The notes beneath the pieces are model-generated. The model was not told the origin of the DNA, did not search any database, and saw nothing but the letters and a program-made list of their open reading frames with translations. This document shows, one piece after another, positions 22,853-32,269 of a stretch of 33,406 bases of DNA (the stretch's first letter is position 1; every line of letters starts with the position of its first letter). This DNA comes from Bacteroidota bacterium (GTDB lineage Bacteria; Bacteroidota; Bacteroidia; Chitinophagales; Chitinophagaceae): contig CAUJFR010000309.1 of NCBI GenBank assembly GCA_963169885.1, positions 1 to 33,406 of the forward strand. Reading direction: 5' to 3'. The translations under genes were made by a program, and so were the position numbers.

Positions 22853-25060
22853 TTACTTTAAAAAACGGGTGATTAACCCGGTCATCTGTTTTTTATATTC
22901 CTTCAACTCTTCCTGTTGCTGAAGGATAAAACTGTTGTCTTTTAGTTTACCGATCACTTTTTCCATTTCGGCCGCTGTGTCATACACCATTTTGCGGAAC
23001 GGGTTTCGGTAATCCTTCGCCCGTGATTCATAGATCCCCTCCGTCATCCATATTTTGGTTTGTACACTTTCCTCCAGAAGCCGAAGCCAGACTTTACGGG
23101 TTAATCCAGCCTTACCCAGGTGTAGAATTTCCTCCAACCCGGCATAAGCCTGCCGGAATTTTTTATCGGGATATGCCAAACTTTCTTTTTCATAAAATGC
23201 ATGCACCTGGTCCCAGTCACTGATCTTTCCATTGCGGATAGAACGGATCATGGAACGGATATCGGGTTCAGGAATCAGTTGCCCGCCTATATTCTTCCAG
23301 GCCGTTCTGACACTGGATTTAGGTAACCTGGCCTCCAGTTGTTTCCAGTCATTGATCTTTTGGCTTTCGATAAACTCCAGCAACTGTATGGTTCCGTAAT
23401 ACTGAATCAGTTCCTTATACAACCGGTACGCTTCCGGTACTTTTACCAACTGAACTTTCCGGTTGCTGTTTTCAAATCCTTCAGCAAGTAGTTCAAGCCC
23501 TTTAAGTGCGTCCGGATTTTTTTCCAGCAATTCTTCTCCTTTTTTCAACAACTCTTTTTCGGTCAGCTTTTTTTTATGTTTCAAGGCCCAGGCAGTGGCT
23601 GCAGATTTTTTAAAGAGGAGCAGACTGTCAAACATTTCCCCGATAGTATCCGGTGCCAGGAAATCATATTCGATCACCTGTGATTTATCCAGTCGTTTAT
23701 CCCGGCTATTGTATTTGCCTGCATTCCGGGCGAGCGCATACATATTGTACATAAACCAATAGCCCGGCATGATCACCAGTTTATCCCTGCTTACATCATT
23801 ACTGACTAAAGCAAAGGGAATGGGAATATTCAATTCGGCCGGAAAATCGCCTTTGGCAATGAGGGTAAAGCTTGCAAACTTTGAATTATGTTTCAGGCTT
23901 ACACAGAGTCCTGGCCAGAAACCCCTTCCGGCAATGATTTCCCCGTCGGCCCCTCTGGAATTATGATTGGAGCCAATAGTCGCACCGGCAGCCATATTGC
24001 TTTGTCCGAGTACCGTAGCCGCACATAAAAAGGAATTGTTGTGGTGTTGTTCATGGGCTGGAAAGATTAATGAGTTCAGCACTTCACAACAGGATATTGT
24101 TGAATTATCACCCAGGTAGGAATTAATCAGGCGGGCACCGTATTTCAGCTGCGAATTGGTACCCATCATGAAACGCACGGCTTTTACTCCATAGAAGATG
24201 CGGCAGCCGAAACCTACAATTCCATTGACCAGTTCACAGCCTTCCCCGATCTGGGATTTTGCCTCAGGGGAGGAGTTGATGGTCAGGTTTTTTATTTTAT
24301 TGGCTCCTTTCAGGTAAGCATCTGTGCCGATCCAGGTGTCTTTTACAATCTTACAATTCTTAATCACGGTGCGGTCCCCGATCTTGCCATAGTAACCTCT
24401 GCGGGTATCAAATTTTTTATCAGTAAACTCTTTGAAACGCTGCAACAGTTTTTCATCATCCCTGTACTTTGACCATAGCCAGGCATCGCCGGCCTGCATT
24501 TCATTAAACGGGAGAATACTCCGTCCTCCGTTTTCATTGCAGATTTCCATCCACACCCGTACCGCTTCCTTTTCGCCTTCTTTCAACACCCCGTTTCCGA
24601 ATTTGGAGTGGTTGGTGGTGGCGAGTTCATTAATATTTACCAGCATTACATCATTGCCGATGATATAATGACTCATAAAACTCACATTATCGATCACCAC
24701 ATTATCGCCGATATCACAACTGATGATGGTACTGTTATAAAGTCCCACCGGCATATGCAGGTTGTTGAATTCATGGAAATAGGGTTCCAGTTTGCCAATA
24801 CGCACCAGGCCAAAGAAGGAACAACGTTTAACCAGCAGGGGATCGAAAGACTCCGACACCAGTACGTTGTTCCAGTCATCCGAACTGTTGTCGTTTTTTT
24901 CCAGCAACTGAATTTCCACGGGCGTCAGTTTCCGGTAGCGGATACCGCTCCGGTGCTGAATGTTGCGGAGATAATACTCATTCTTGCCTTTTGGAATAAA
25001 TTCCTTTGGAATAAAACCGTATCCAAGCGAGGAGATGGCTTTTTTAGTAATGATGTTCAT
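22853..25060 (-). CDS. DUF4954 family protein with left-handed beta-helix repeats
   Basis: The 735-residue cytosolic protein has no signal peptide or membrane segment. Residues about 75-430 carry hexapeptide-type repeats of a left-handed beta-helix (for example IISCDIGDNVVIDNVSFMSHYIIGNDVMLVN, then IKNCKIVKDTWIGTDAYLKGANKIKN), as found in sugar acetyltransferases and nucleotidyltransferases such as GlmU. The C-terminal 300 residues are helical and charged (KKLTEKELLKKGEELLEKNPDALK onwards). I assign the DUF4954 name from overall pattern. It starts 15 bases after glmS on the same strand, a tight operon, which suggests a role in or regulation of the amino-sugar (UDP-GlcNAc) pathway. The biochemical function is not known to me. 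Confidence 0.8.
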   Translation of the reverse strand: MNIITKKAISSLGYGFIPKEFIPKGKNEYYLRNIQHRSGIRYRKLTPVEIQLLEKNDNSSDDWNNVLVSESFDPLLVKRCSFFGLVRIGKLEPYFHEFNNLHMPVGLYNSTIISCDIGDNVVIDNVSFMSHYIIGNDVMLVNINELATTNHSKFGNGVLKEGEKEAVRVWMEICNENGGRSILPFNEMQAGDAWLWSKYRDDEKLLQRFKEFTDKKFDTRRGYYGKIGDRTVIKNCKIVKDTWIGTDAYLKGANKIKNLTINSSPEAKSQIGEGCELVNGIVGFGCRIFYGVKAVRFMMGTNSQLKYGARLINSYLGDNSTISCCEVLNSLIFPAHEQHHNNSFLCAATVLGQSNMAAGATIGSNHNSRGADGEIIAGRGFWPGLCVSLKHNSKFASFTLIAKGDFPAELNIPIPFALVSNDVSRDKLVIMPGYWFMYNMYALARNAGKYNSRDKRLDKSQVIEYDFLAPDTIGEMFDSLLLFKKSAATAWALKHKKKLTEKELLKKGEELLEKNPDALKGLELLAEGFENSNRKVQLVKVPEAYRLYKELIQYYGTIQLLEFIESQKINDWKQLEARLPKSSVRTAWKNIGGQLIPEPDIRSMIRSIRNGKISDWDQVHAFYEKESLAYPDKKFRQAYAGLEEILHLGKAGLTRKVWLRLLEESVQTKIWMTEGIYESRAKDYRNPFRKMVYDTAAEMEKVIGKLKDNSFILQQQEELKEYKKQMTGLITRFLK

Positions 25061-25075
25061 GTGCGGAAATAAAAT

Positions 25076-26911
25076 TTACTCGACCGTTACTGATTTGGCG
25101 AGGTTACGGGGTTTGTCCACATCACAGCCGCGGGCCAGTCCGATGTAGTAGGCCAGTAACTGGAGCGGAATGACACTCAGCATCGGTGCCAGGATTTCAT
25201 CGGCTTCAGGAACCACCATCACATCTTCTGACAGCGAGGCGGAGGTTTCATCTCCTTCAGTGATCACGGAAATCACCCGTCCTTTACGGGCCTTGATCTC
25301 CTGCATATTGCTCACCACTTTTTCGTGAAAACTGTCTTTGGTGGCTACAAAAACCACCGGCAGATTTTCATCCACCAATGCAATGGGACCATGCTTCATT
25401 TCGGCAGCAGGATAACCTTCCGCATGTATATAGGAAATCTCTTTTAGTTTTAGTGCACCTTCCAGGGCAACGGGGAAATTATACCCCCGGCCTAGATACA
25501 GGAAATCATGGGCATCTTTGTATTTCTCCGCCAGGGCTTTGATATTATCGCTGTGTTTTAGCGTCCAGGCTACTTTCTCCGGAATTTCCTGCAGTTCTTT
25601 CAGCAGGTTCATATATCTTTTTTGAGTAATCGTTCCTTTCATATACCCGATCTTCAGGGCAATCATGGTCAGCACAGCCAGCTGAGCAGTAAAGGCCTTG
25701 GTACTGGCTACACCGATTTCAGGACCGGCGTGGGTATAGGCACCGGCATGGCTCATCCGCGCGATAGAGGAGCCCACTACATTCACCACACCCAGTATGA
25801 TTGCGCCATTGCTTTTGGCATTTTCAATGGCTACCAGGGTATCGGCTGTTTCTCCGCTCTGTGATATGGCAATGATGACATCTCCTTTATTGATGACCGG
25901 GTTGCGGTACCTGAATTCAGAAGCATATTCCACTTCTACATTTATGCGGCAGAGTTCTTCAAAAATATATTCTGCCACCAGTCCGGCGTGCCAGCTGGTC
26001 CCACAGGCCACCATCACGATCCGGTTGGCATTCATAATCTGTTCGGCATACTGCTGAATACCACTCATGGTAATGGTACCTTCAACCGCATCCAGCCTGC
26101 CCCTCAGGCAATCATAAACCGTTTGCGGTTGTTCGAAAATTTCTTTCAGCATAAAATGTTCATATCCGCCTTTTTCAATCGCAGCCAGCTCTATATCCAG
26201 CCTCTGCACATAAGGAGTCAGTTTCTCATTCCCGAGGTTTTTTAAAACCAGTTCATCCGGCTTCACGATCGCCAGTTCATAATCATTTACATAAACCACT
26301 TCTTTGGTGTACTCGAGCATCGGGCTTGCATCGGAACCCAGGAAATGTTCTCCTTTTCCCACACCTATAACCAACGGACTTCCTTTTCGTGCTGCAATTA
26401 TAGTTTCCGGATCGTCAGCAGACATCAGCAGTATCACATAAGCCCCGGTAACCCGTTTCAAAGCCACCCGTACGGCTTCTTCCAATGAACAATCATTGTT
26501 TTTTTTAATTTCTTCAATAAAGTTGAGGAGTACTTCTGTATCAGTATCGCTGGAAAATGTATAGCCTTTGTTGATCAGTTCCTGTTTGAGCTGATTATAA
26601 TTTTCAATGATCCCGTTATGGATCATGGCCAGCTGACCGGACGAAGATTGATGGGGGTGCGCATTCCGGTCACTCGGTTCGCCATGGGTGGCCCAGCGGG
26701 TATGACCGATTCCAATATGAGAATGCAGATTTTTTCCTATGATACTATCTTCCAGTTCGGCTACCTTACCTTTTTTCTTATAAACATTGAGTCCGCCGTT
26801 TTGAAGGGCTACGCCGGTACTGTCGTAACCGCGGTACTCCAGTCTTTTCAGTCCTTTGATAATTATGGGATATGCTTCCCTGGGCCCGGTATAGCCAACG
26901 ATTCCACACAT
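25076..26911 (-). CDS. glmS: glutamine--fructose-6-phosphate aminotransferase (isomerizing)
   Basis: The 611-residue product makes glucosamine-6-phosphate from fructose-6-phosphate and glutamine, the entry to UDP-GlcNAc. The N-terminal nucleophile Cys2 (MCGIVGYTG) heads the class II glutamine amidotransferase domain (about 1-235), which includes GHTRWATHGEPSDRNAHPH. Two SIS sugar isomerase domains follow (CGTSWHAGLVAEY and SQSGETADTL in the first; LGRGYNFPVALEGALKLKEISY in the second), ending in DKPRNLAKSVTVE. Length is typical. No glmS ribozyme is visible upstream. The DUF4954 gene follows after 15 bases. A -7-like TAAATTCG lies upstream on the same strand near 27000. Confidence 0.97.
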   Translation of the reverse strand: MCGIVGYTGPREAYPIIIKGLKRLEYRGYDSTGVALQNGGLNVYKKKGKVAELEDSIIGKNLHSHIGIGHTRWATHGEPSDRNAHPHQSSSGQLAMIHNGIIENYNQLKQELINKGYTFSSDTDTEVLLNFIEEIKKNNDCSLEEAVRVALKRVTGAYVILLMSADDPETIIAARKGSPLVIGVGKGEHFLGSDASPMLEYTKEVVYVNDYELAIVKPDELVLKNLGNEKLTPYVQRLDIELAAIEKGGYEHFMLKEIFEQPQTVYDCLRGRLDAVEGTITMSGIQQYAEQIMNANRIVMVACGTSWHAGLVAEYIFEELCRINVEVEYASEFRYRNPVINKGDVIIAISQSGETADTLVAIENAKSNGAIILGVVNVVGSSIARMSHAGAYTHAGPEIGVASTKAFTAQLAVLTMIALKIGYMKGTITQKRYMNLLKELQEIPEKVAWTLKHSDNIKALAEKYKDAHDFLYLGRGYNFPVALEGALKLKEISYIHAEGYPAAEMKHGPIALVDENLPVVFVATKDSFHEKVVSNMQEIKARKGRVISVITEGDETSASLSEDVMVVPEADEILAPMLSVIPLQLLAYYIGLARGCDVDKPRNLAKSVTVE

Positions 26912-27025
26912 AAAGTTTGATGGTTTTTTGCGTCAATAGTATCGATTTCTAAACATGCAAACGTTTGACTGCCTGCATAAGTGTAAAGGTGCGAATTTAA
27001 TTGTAGACGTCAAAAACTTAACGTA

Positions 27026-28417
27026 TTAAAGAAGACTCCCGCTTAACATGGCATAGGCCACCGAAAAGTAAATAATCAGTCCGGTTACATCCACCAGCGT
27101 GGCCACAAAGGGGGCAGAACTGACGGCAGGGTCGGCGCCAAGTCTTTTAAGCAGGAGGGGGAGCATACTACCGGAAAGGGTGCCCCAGAGAACTACACCG
27201 AGGAGTGTTACGGAAACGGTAACCCCGATCTGCCACCAGTAAATTCCATAGAGTGCCGGGTCAAAAGAATGCCAGGCATAGATCCGCAGGAAACCGATGA
27301 GGCCCAGTACGGCGCCCAGGAGTAATCCGGAAATGATTTCCCGCCGCATAACCCGCCACCAGTCTTTGATCGTGATTTCACCAATAGCCATAGCCTGTAT
27401 AATCAGGGTGGAGGCTTGAGAACCGCTGTTACCCCCGCTGGAAATAATCAGGGGAACAAATAAGGCCAGTACAACGGCTTTTTTTATTTCATCCTCAAAG
27501 AAAGCCATGGCCGTGGCGGTCAGCAGCTCTCCCAAAAACAGCACCACGAGCCATACGACCCTTTTTTTGAAGAGTTTCAGAATCGGAATTTCCAGGTAGG
27601 GTTCATTCAACGCTGCTGTACCTCCCATTTTCTGCATGTCCTCACTGAACTCTTCCTGGGTAACCCAAAGAATATCATCGATGGTTACAATGCCGAGCAG
27701 CTTATTGCTTTTACTGACAACGGGCAGGGCTACCCGGTTATTCATTTTAAATACTTCCGCGGCGGTTTCCTGGTCATTTTCCGGAAGGAGGGCGATAAAA
27801 CGTTCATCCATCAGTTCGGCTACCTTTTTATCCGGTGGATTCAGAATGAATTCACGGATCCGGATATCATCCAGCAATTCTCCTTTGTCATTGATCACAT
27901 AGATCACATTGATGGTCTCACTGTCCTTTCCGAATTTCCGGATCGTACTGAAGACCTCTTCAATTGTATTCCATGGATAAACATATACATAATCAGGAGT
28001 CATCAGCCGCCCGATACTGTTTTCGGGATAGCCAAGCAGGGATAACGTTACTTTCCGCTCATCCGGATCCAGTAATTTGATCAGTTCACGTACTACATTA
28101 CTGGGCAGCTCTTCCAGGAAATCGGTACGGTCATCCGCCGGCAGTTCATTCAACAGGTTGGCCGTTGTATTGGCCGGCAGATCACGGATCACTGATTTCT
28201 GAATAGAGAGATCCAGGATTTTGAATACACTGGCGGCCCGGTGTACCGACATATTGGCCACAATCTGGCTCTGGAAATCAGGAAATTCATGTACCAGGAA
28301 GGCGACATCACTGATATTCTGGTCATCCAGGAAATCACGGATCTTCAGCCGGTCTTCGGTCTGAATAACGGATTCAAACTGTTCCAGTAAAGTGGGATGT
28401 TCCAGTTCCAGTGACAT
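27026..28417 (-). CDS. mgtE: MgtE-family magnesium transporter
   Basis: The 463-residue product starts at the ATG at 28417 (MSLELEHPTLLEQFESV); the longer frame adds nine residues upstream of the promoter-like element. Order: an N-terminal superhelical domain (about 15-125, with the LPADDRTDFLEELPSN repeats), a CBS pair (about 130-250) that senses cytosolic Mg2+, a plug helix, and a five-helix membrane domain (about 285-463) containing GGNSGSQ near 326-332, the family signature lining the pore. It is a gated Mg2+ channel of the inner membrane. The -7 element TATTTTTG (28429-28422) ends four bases before the ATG, suggesting a leaderless message. glmS follows 114 bases downstream on the same strand. 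Confidence 0.95.
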   Translation of the reverse strand: MSLELEHPTLLEQFESVIQTEDRLKIRDFLDDQNISDVAFLVHEFPDFQSQIVANMSVHRAASVFKILDLSIQKSVIRDLPANTTANLLNELPADDRTDFLEELPSNVVRELIKLLDPDERKVTLSLLGYPENSIGRLMTPDYVYVYPWNTIEEVFSTIRKFGKDSETINVIYVINDKGELLDDIRIREFILNPPDKKVAELMDERFIALLPENDQETAAEVFKMNNRVALPVVSKSNKLLGIVTIDDILWVTQEEFSEDMQKMGGTAALNEPYLEIPILKLFKKRVVWLVVLFLGELLTATAMAFFEDEIKKAVVLALFVPLIISSGGNSGSQASTLIIQAMAIGEITIKDWWRVMRREIISGLLLGAVLGLIGFLRIYAWHSFDPALYGIYWWQIGVTVSVTLLGVVLWGTLSGSMLPLLLKRLGADPAVSSAPFVATLVDVTGLIIYFSVAYAMLSGSLL

Positions 28418-28421
28418 GGAC

Positions 28422-28429
28422 CAAAAATA
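28422..28429 (-). promoter_or_regulatory. -7 element of mgtE, leaderless arrangement
   Basis: Minus-strand TATTTTTG, then GTCC, then ATG, the same geometry as at ispH. No well-spaced -33 box is seen; the nearest TTTG is 25 bases upstream. Confidence 0.45.
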
Positions 28430-28499
28430 CGAAGGGGGGCGCATACGGCCCTGTCAAATCTGCTGTGAAAATTACCCGTTTGTTGAGGATTGAATATTG

Positions 28500-28526
28500 C
28501 CGTACTTCGTACTGGTAAAAACCAGT
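28500..28526. repeat. CCGTACTTCGTAC repeat and adjoining hairpin before the SET gene
   Basis: CCGTACTTCGTAC at 28500-28512 matches the word at 21467-21479. It runs directly into a 6-bp hairpin, ACTGGT-AAAA-ACCAGT (28511-28526), that ends five bases before the ATG of the SET gene. Confidence 0.55.
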
Positions 28527-28531
28527 AGCAT

Positions 28532-28915
28532 ATGATATTGCCTTTTTTATTTATTGCCCCGACAGAAACCCGGGGCAGGGGTGTATACACTTCGGAGGAT
28601 ATTGAAGAAGGAGTGATGGTGGAAGTATCGCCCGTAGTGGTCATGAGTATGGAGGAACGGAAACTGCTGGATCAGACCCTGCTGCATGATTATATTTTTG
28701 AATGGGGCGATAACAAGGATCAATGCTGTATGGCTATGGGTTATGTACCGGTATATAATCATTCGTATACGAGTAATTGTGAGTATGGAATGGACTATGA
28801 ACATCAGCTTATCAGCATAACCACAATAAGGCCCGTTAAAGCCGGGGAGGAGCTGTTGGTAAATTATAACGGGGATTGGAATGATGCCACACCACTCTGG
28901 TTTGAAGTGAAATAA
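28532..28915 (+). CDS. small SET-domain protein (putative protein-lysine methyltransferase)
   Basis: The 127-residue product is essentially a bare SET domain. Visible are the N-terminal GRGVYTSEDIEEGVMVEVSPVVV, the pseudoknot motif YNHSYTSNC (NHS at 76-78, SAM binding) and GEELLVNY (105-112) with the catalytic-type Tyr112. There are no pre- or post-SET zinc cysteines. SET enzymes use S-adenosylmethionine to methylate lysines; the bacterial substrates of this small class are not established. It is monocistronic, converges on the CHRD gene, and shares a bidirectional terminator with it. Tandem small hairpins lie just before the start codon. Confidence 0.85.
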   Translation: MILPFLFIAPTETRGRGVYTSEDIEEGVMVEVSPVVVMSMEERKLLDQTLLHDYIFEWGDNKDQCCMAMGYVPVYNHSYTSNCEYGMDYEHQLISITTIRPVKAGEELLVNYNGDWNDATPLWFEVK

Positions 28916-28948
28916 AAAAACCGGTCCGTAACTGCGGACCGGTTTTTT
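28914..28948. terminator. bidirectional terminator between SET and CHRD genes
   Basis: CCGGTCCG (28921-28928) pairs with CGGACCGG (28935-28942) around TAACTG, flanked by seven A and six T. The stem works on both strands. Confidence 0.9.
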
Positions 28949-28966
28949 AAAAATATAGTTAGTCAG

Positions 28967-29464
28967 TTACTGAAAACGAATTTGTCCGCGGATTTCGCCA
29001 CCCGGGAATGCAGCCGTATGCAGATTTACATAATAAACCCCATTCAACAGGTCTTGTTCTTTTACCACCACGTCATCTACTAACATTGATCCCTTATAGG
29101 AACCACAGGAAGTATTGCTGACTGTAGCACAGCGGGTGATAGCGGAAGTAGAAAAGGTCTGAACAACCCCTGCGGCAAAACCGGTAGGAGCCAATCCGTG
29201 AATATGGGCAGCTGTCACAGATCCGGTTAAACCAGACCAATTAAAAGAGTAAGTAAGAATCTTTGAGCTACGGGTATAAGATACATCCAGTGTACCCAGC
29301 GCAGCAGAAGTAACCGCAGGAGTTTCCTGAGCGCCGGTCATTGGAATACCGGTTTTGGAAAAATCTGAAGTTCTTTTCAGTTCAGCGTCCGATTCACAGG
29401 AAGAAATCATAAACAGTGAAGCGACCATGAACAGGGGTAAAGCAGTTAGTTTCATCAATTTCAT
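28967..29464 (-). CDS. CHRD-domain lipoprotein
   Basis: The 165-residue product has a lipoprotein signal (MKLMKLTALPLFMVASLFMISSC, lipidated Cys near residue 23) and one CHRD domain from about residue 40. The CHRD pattern is clear: TGAQETPAVTSAALGTLDVSY at the start, a central AHIHGLAPTGFAAGVV, and YYVNLHTAAFPGGEIRGQI at the end. The domain is named from chordin; in bacteria it is found in extracytoplasmic proteins of unknown function. Two Cys residues (about 112 and 119) could form a disulfide. A second in-frame start three codons later (MKLTALPL) is possible. It stands alone. Confidence 0.9.
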   Translation of the reverse strand: MKLMKLTALPLFMVASLFMISSCESDAELKRTSDFSKTGIPMTGAQETPAVTSAALGTLDVSYTRSSKILTYSFNWSGLTGSVTAAHIHGLAPTGFAAGVVQTFSTSAITRCATVSNTSCGSYKGSMLVDDVVVKEQDLLNGVYYVNLHTAAFPGGEIRGQIRFQ

Positions 29465-29550
29465 GATTACGTTATTTGGGGTAAAAATAAGGATTTTTTT
29501 GAATGGGCAATATTTTTACAAAATAAGCTAAAACCCTGTGGGTAAACTGT

Positions 29551-32154
29551 TTATTTCAGGTGATTTTTTATTTCCTGCAGCTTCAATAAAGCTTCTACGG
29601 GAGTGAGGCGGTTAATATCCGTTTCTTCCAGCATCCGGCGGATTTCATCAAAGGTTTCGCTATGGGCATCGAAGATCGATAACTGCATTTTCGGGGTACT
29701 GATTTTCTTCAGCGCCTCCCCGGTGTCTTCCTGCACATGTTTGGTTTCCAATTGCCCAAGGATCTCATTGGCCCGGTCGAGCAGGGCAGGGGGCATCCCG
29801 GCCATTTTAGCCACGTGGATACCAAAACTGTGCGTGCTGCCCCCACGGGCCAGTTTACGCAGGAAAATGATTTTATTGCCGACTTCCTTATTGGTGACAT
29901 GAAAATTTTTGATCCGGGGACATTTTTCCTCCAGTTCATTGAGTTCATGATAGTGCGTGGCAAACAGCGTAATAGGTTGATGCGGGGAATTATGCAAATA
30001 CTCCGCAATGCTCCAGGCTATTGAAATACCATCGTAAGTCGATGTACCCCGGCCAATCTCATCCAGCAGGATCAGGCTGCGGGAGGTAAGATTATTAATG
30101 ATGGAGGCCGTCTCATTCATTTCCACCATAAACGTGGACTCGCCTCCCGACAGGTTATCGGACGCCCCCACCCGGGTAAATATCTTATCGGTCAGGGGCA
30201 GACGGGCTTCGGCAGCCGGTACAAAACTTCCGGTATGGGCCATCAGGGTAATCAGGGCGGTTTGCCGGAGTAAGGCCGACTTACCACTCATATTAGGACC
30301 CGTCAGGATGATGATCTGCTGGTTGTTTTTATTCAGTTCCACATCATTGCTGATATAGGTTTCGCCCACCGGCAAATTACGTTCTATCACCGGGTGCCGT
30401 CCCTCCTTCACGATCCATTCATCACCGGTATGCAGTACCGGCTTTTTATAGTGGTATTGGATGGCATTGTGGGCATGACAGGCCAGGCAATCCATAATGG
30501 CCAGCAGGTTGCCATTGGTTTGAACCGGTGCCAGGTAATCAAACAATTCATTGAGCAGGGCATCATACAATTCGGCTTCAATCCGTAAGATCTTTTCCTC
30601 CGCCCCGGTAATTTTTTCCTCATATTCTTTCAGTTCCGGTGTGATATACCGTTCCGCATTGGCCAGGGTCTGTTTGCGGATCCACTCGGGGGGAACTTTG
30701 TTTTTCTGCGAATTGGTGACTTCCAGGTAATAGCCAAACACATTATTAAAACCGATCTTGAGGGAGGCGATCCCGGTACGTTCGGCTTCCTTCACCTGAA
30801 GCCGGGTCAGGTACTCCTTGCCACTATAAGCGATCTGTCTCAGTTCATCGAGTTCGGGATGGACACCATCTCCGATGACTCCGCCCTTGGCGGCCAGTGC
30901 CGGCGGATTTTCATTGATCTCTTTAAAAATTTTATCAGCAATATAAGGACAGGGATTCAGGGCATCGCCCAGTCTTTTCAGGTATTCATTCTTGCAGGCC
31001 AGACAAAGTTGCTTGATCGTTTCCACCAGTTTTAATCCGCGGGCCAGTTGCATCACTTCACGCGGATTGATTTTCTTCATCGGGATTTTTGAAACCAGCC
31101 GTTCTATATCCCCGCATTGTTTGATGGGTTGGGTAAGTTTGTTCCGGAGTTCGGTTTCACGGATCAGGAATTCCACTGTGTCGAGCCGCTCATTGATCTT
31201 CTGAATATCTTTTAAGGGGAAAACAATCCATCGTTTCAGCAACCGGGCACCCATCGGGGATACTGTATTATCAAGCACCCCCAGCAGGGTATGATTGCCT
31301 TCATGGCTTCCATATACCAGTTCCAGGTTACGGATGGTAAAACGATCCATCCAGAGAAAATCATCCCGGTCGATCCGTTGGAGGGAAACGATATGCTGAA
31401 GATTCGGATGCTCGGTATCTTTCAGATAATGGATGATGGCCCCGGCAGCTGTTAATCCGTTTTTCATTTCATCCACACCGAATCCTTTCAGGGAATGCGT
31501 CTGGAAATGTTTCAGCAGCGTATCGCTGGCATAGCCGGCATCAAAAATCCATTCGTCAAGCGTGTAGGTATAGACTTTGTTATTGAAATATTCTTTAAAC
31601 TTCTTTTGCTGATGACGCTGGAATACCACTTCAGCCGGTTTGAAACTCTGGATCAGTTTATCGGCATATTCTCGATCCCCTTCAGCCGTAAAAAACTCAC
31701 CGGTAGAGATATCGAGAAAAGCCAGACCAAACTGTTCGTTTTCGGCAAAGTGTATCGCTGCCAGGAAATTATTGCTATGATGTTCGAGCAGTTTATCATT
31801 GACTGTGGTTCCAGGCGTTACCATATCAGTTACCCCTCTTTTCACAATGCCCTTTGCGAGTTTGGGATCTTCCAGTTGATCACAGATGGCCACCCGGTGA
31901 CCGGCTTTAACCAGCTTATGTAGATAGGTGTCAAGGGAGTGGTGGGGAAAACCGGCCAGTTCAGCAGAAGACGCGGCTCCATTGTTTCGTTTGGTCAGCG
32001 TAATGCCCAGGATACGAGAAGCTAAAACGGCATCCTGCCCAAAGGTTTCGTAAAAATCCCCGACCCTGAATAATAGAATCGCATCCGGGTATTTCTGTTT
32101 AATAGCCCGGTGCTGCTGCATCATTGGAGTTTCGGAACCTGCTGTTTTCGCCAT
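29551..32154 (-). CDS. mutS: DNA mismatch repair protein MutS
   Basis: The 867-residue product matches MutS1. The N-terminal mismatch-binding domain has the Phe-x-Glu wedge (Phe34, Glu36 in GDFYETF), followed by connector, lever and clamp domains. The ATPase has Walker A TGPNMSGKS (about 616-624) and Walker B DEIGRGTSTYDG (about 696), and the C-terminal helix-turn-helix dimer region follows. It recognises mismatches and recruits MutL. It starts at 32154 (MAKTAGSETPMMQQHRA). A -7 element TATTTTTG lies at 32211-32204, giving a leader of about 45 bases. No strong terminator is visible after the stop. Confidence 0.97.
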   Translation of the reverse strand: MAKTAGSETPMMQQHRAIKQKYPDAILLFRVGDFYETFGQDAVLASRILGITLTKRNNGAASSAELAGFPHHSLDTYLHKLVKAGHRVAICDQLEDPKLAKGIVKRGVTDMVTPGTTVNDKLLEHHSNNFLAAIHFAENEQFGLAFLDISTGEFFTAEGDREYADKLIQSFKPAEVVFQRHQQKKFKEYFNNKVYTYTLDEWIFDAGYASDTLLKHFQTHSLKGFGVDEMKNGLTAAGAIIHYLKDTEHPNLQHIVSLQRIDRDDFLWMDRFTIRNLELVYGSHEGNHTLLGVLDNTVSPMGARLLKRWIVFPLKDIQKINERLDTVEFLIRETELRNKLTQPIKQCGDIERLVSKIPMKKINPREVMQLARGLKLVETIKQLCLACKNEYLKRLGDALNPCPYIADKIFKEINENPPALAAKGGVIGDGVHPELDELRQIAYSGKEYLTRLQVKEAERTGIASLKIGFNNVFGYYLEVTNSQKNKVPPEWIRKQTLANAERYITPELKEYEEKITGAEEKILRIEAELYDALLNELFDYLAPVQTNGNLLAIMDCLACHAHNAIQYHYKKPVLHTGDEWIVKEGRHPVIERNLPVGETYISNDVELNKNNQQIIILTGPNMSGKSALLRQTALITLMAHTGSFVPAAEARLPLTDKIFTRVGASDNLSGGESTFMVEMNETASIINNLTSRSLILLDEIGRGTSTYDGISIAWSIAEYLHNSPHQPITLFATHYHELNELEEKCPRIKNFHVTNKEVGNKIIFLRKLARGGSTHSFGIHVAKMAGMPPALLDRANEILGQLETKHVQEDTGEALKKISTPKMQLSIFDAHSETFDEIRRMLEETDINRLTPVEALLKLQEIKNHLK

Positions 32155-32203
32155 ATATAAGTCCCCGCCCGGCAGTTATAAAGCTATCCCCGGCAGGGGG
32201 TGA

Positions 32204-32211
32204 CAAAAATA
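32204..32211 (-). promoter_or_regulatory. -7 element of mutS
   Basis: Minus-strand TATTTTTG is a full match to TAnnTTTG, 50 bases before the mutS ATG. No TTG is seen at the usual -33 spacing. Confidence 0.45.
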
Positions 32212-32269
32212 AGGAACTGTTTATGTAAGAACCGGCCTTTCCGCATCTGTTGAAAAAAATAAAGCAGTC

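Noticed and set aside
26958-26967. Palindrome CAAACGTTTG upstream of glmS
   Set aside because: Ten bases only, not extended on either side and not repeated in the window; too weak to call an operator.
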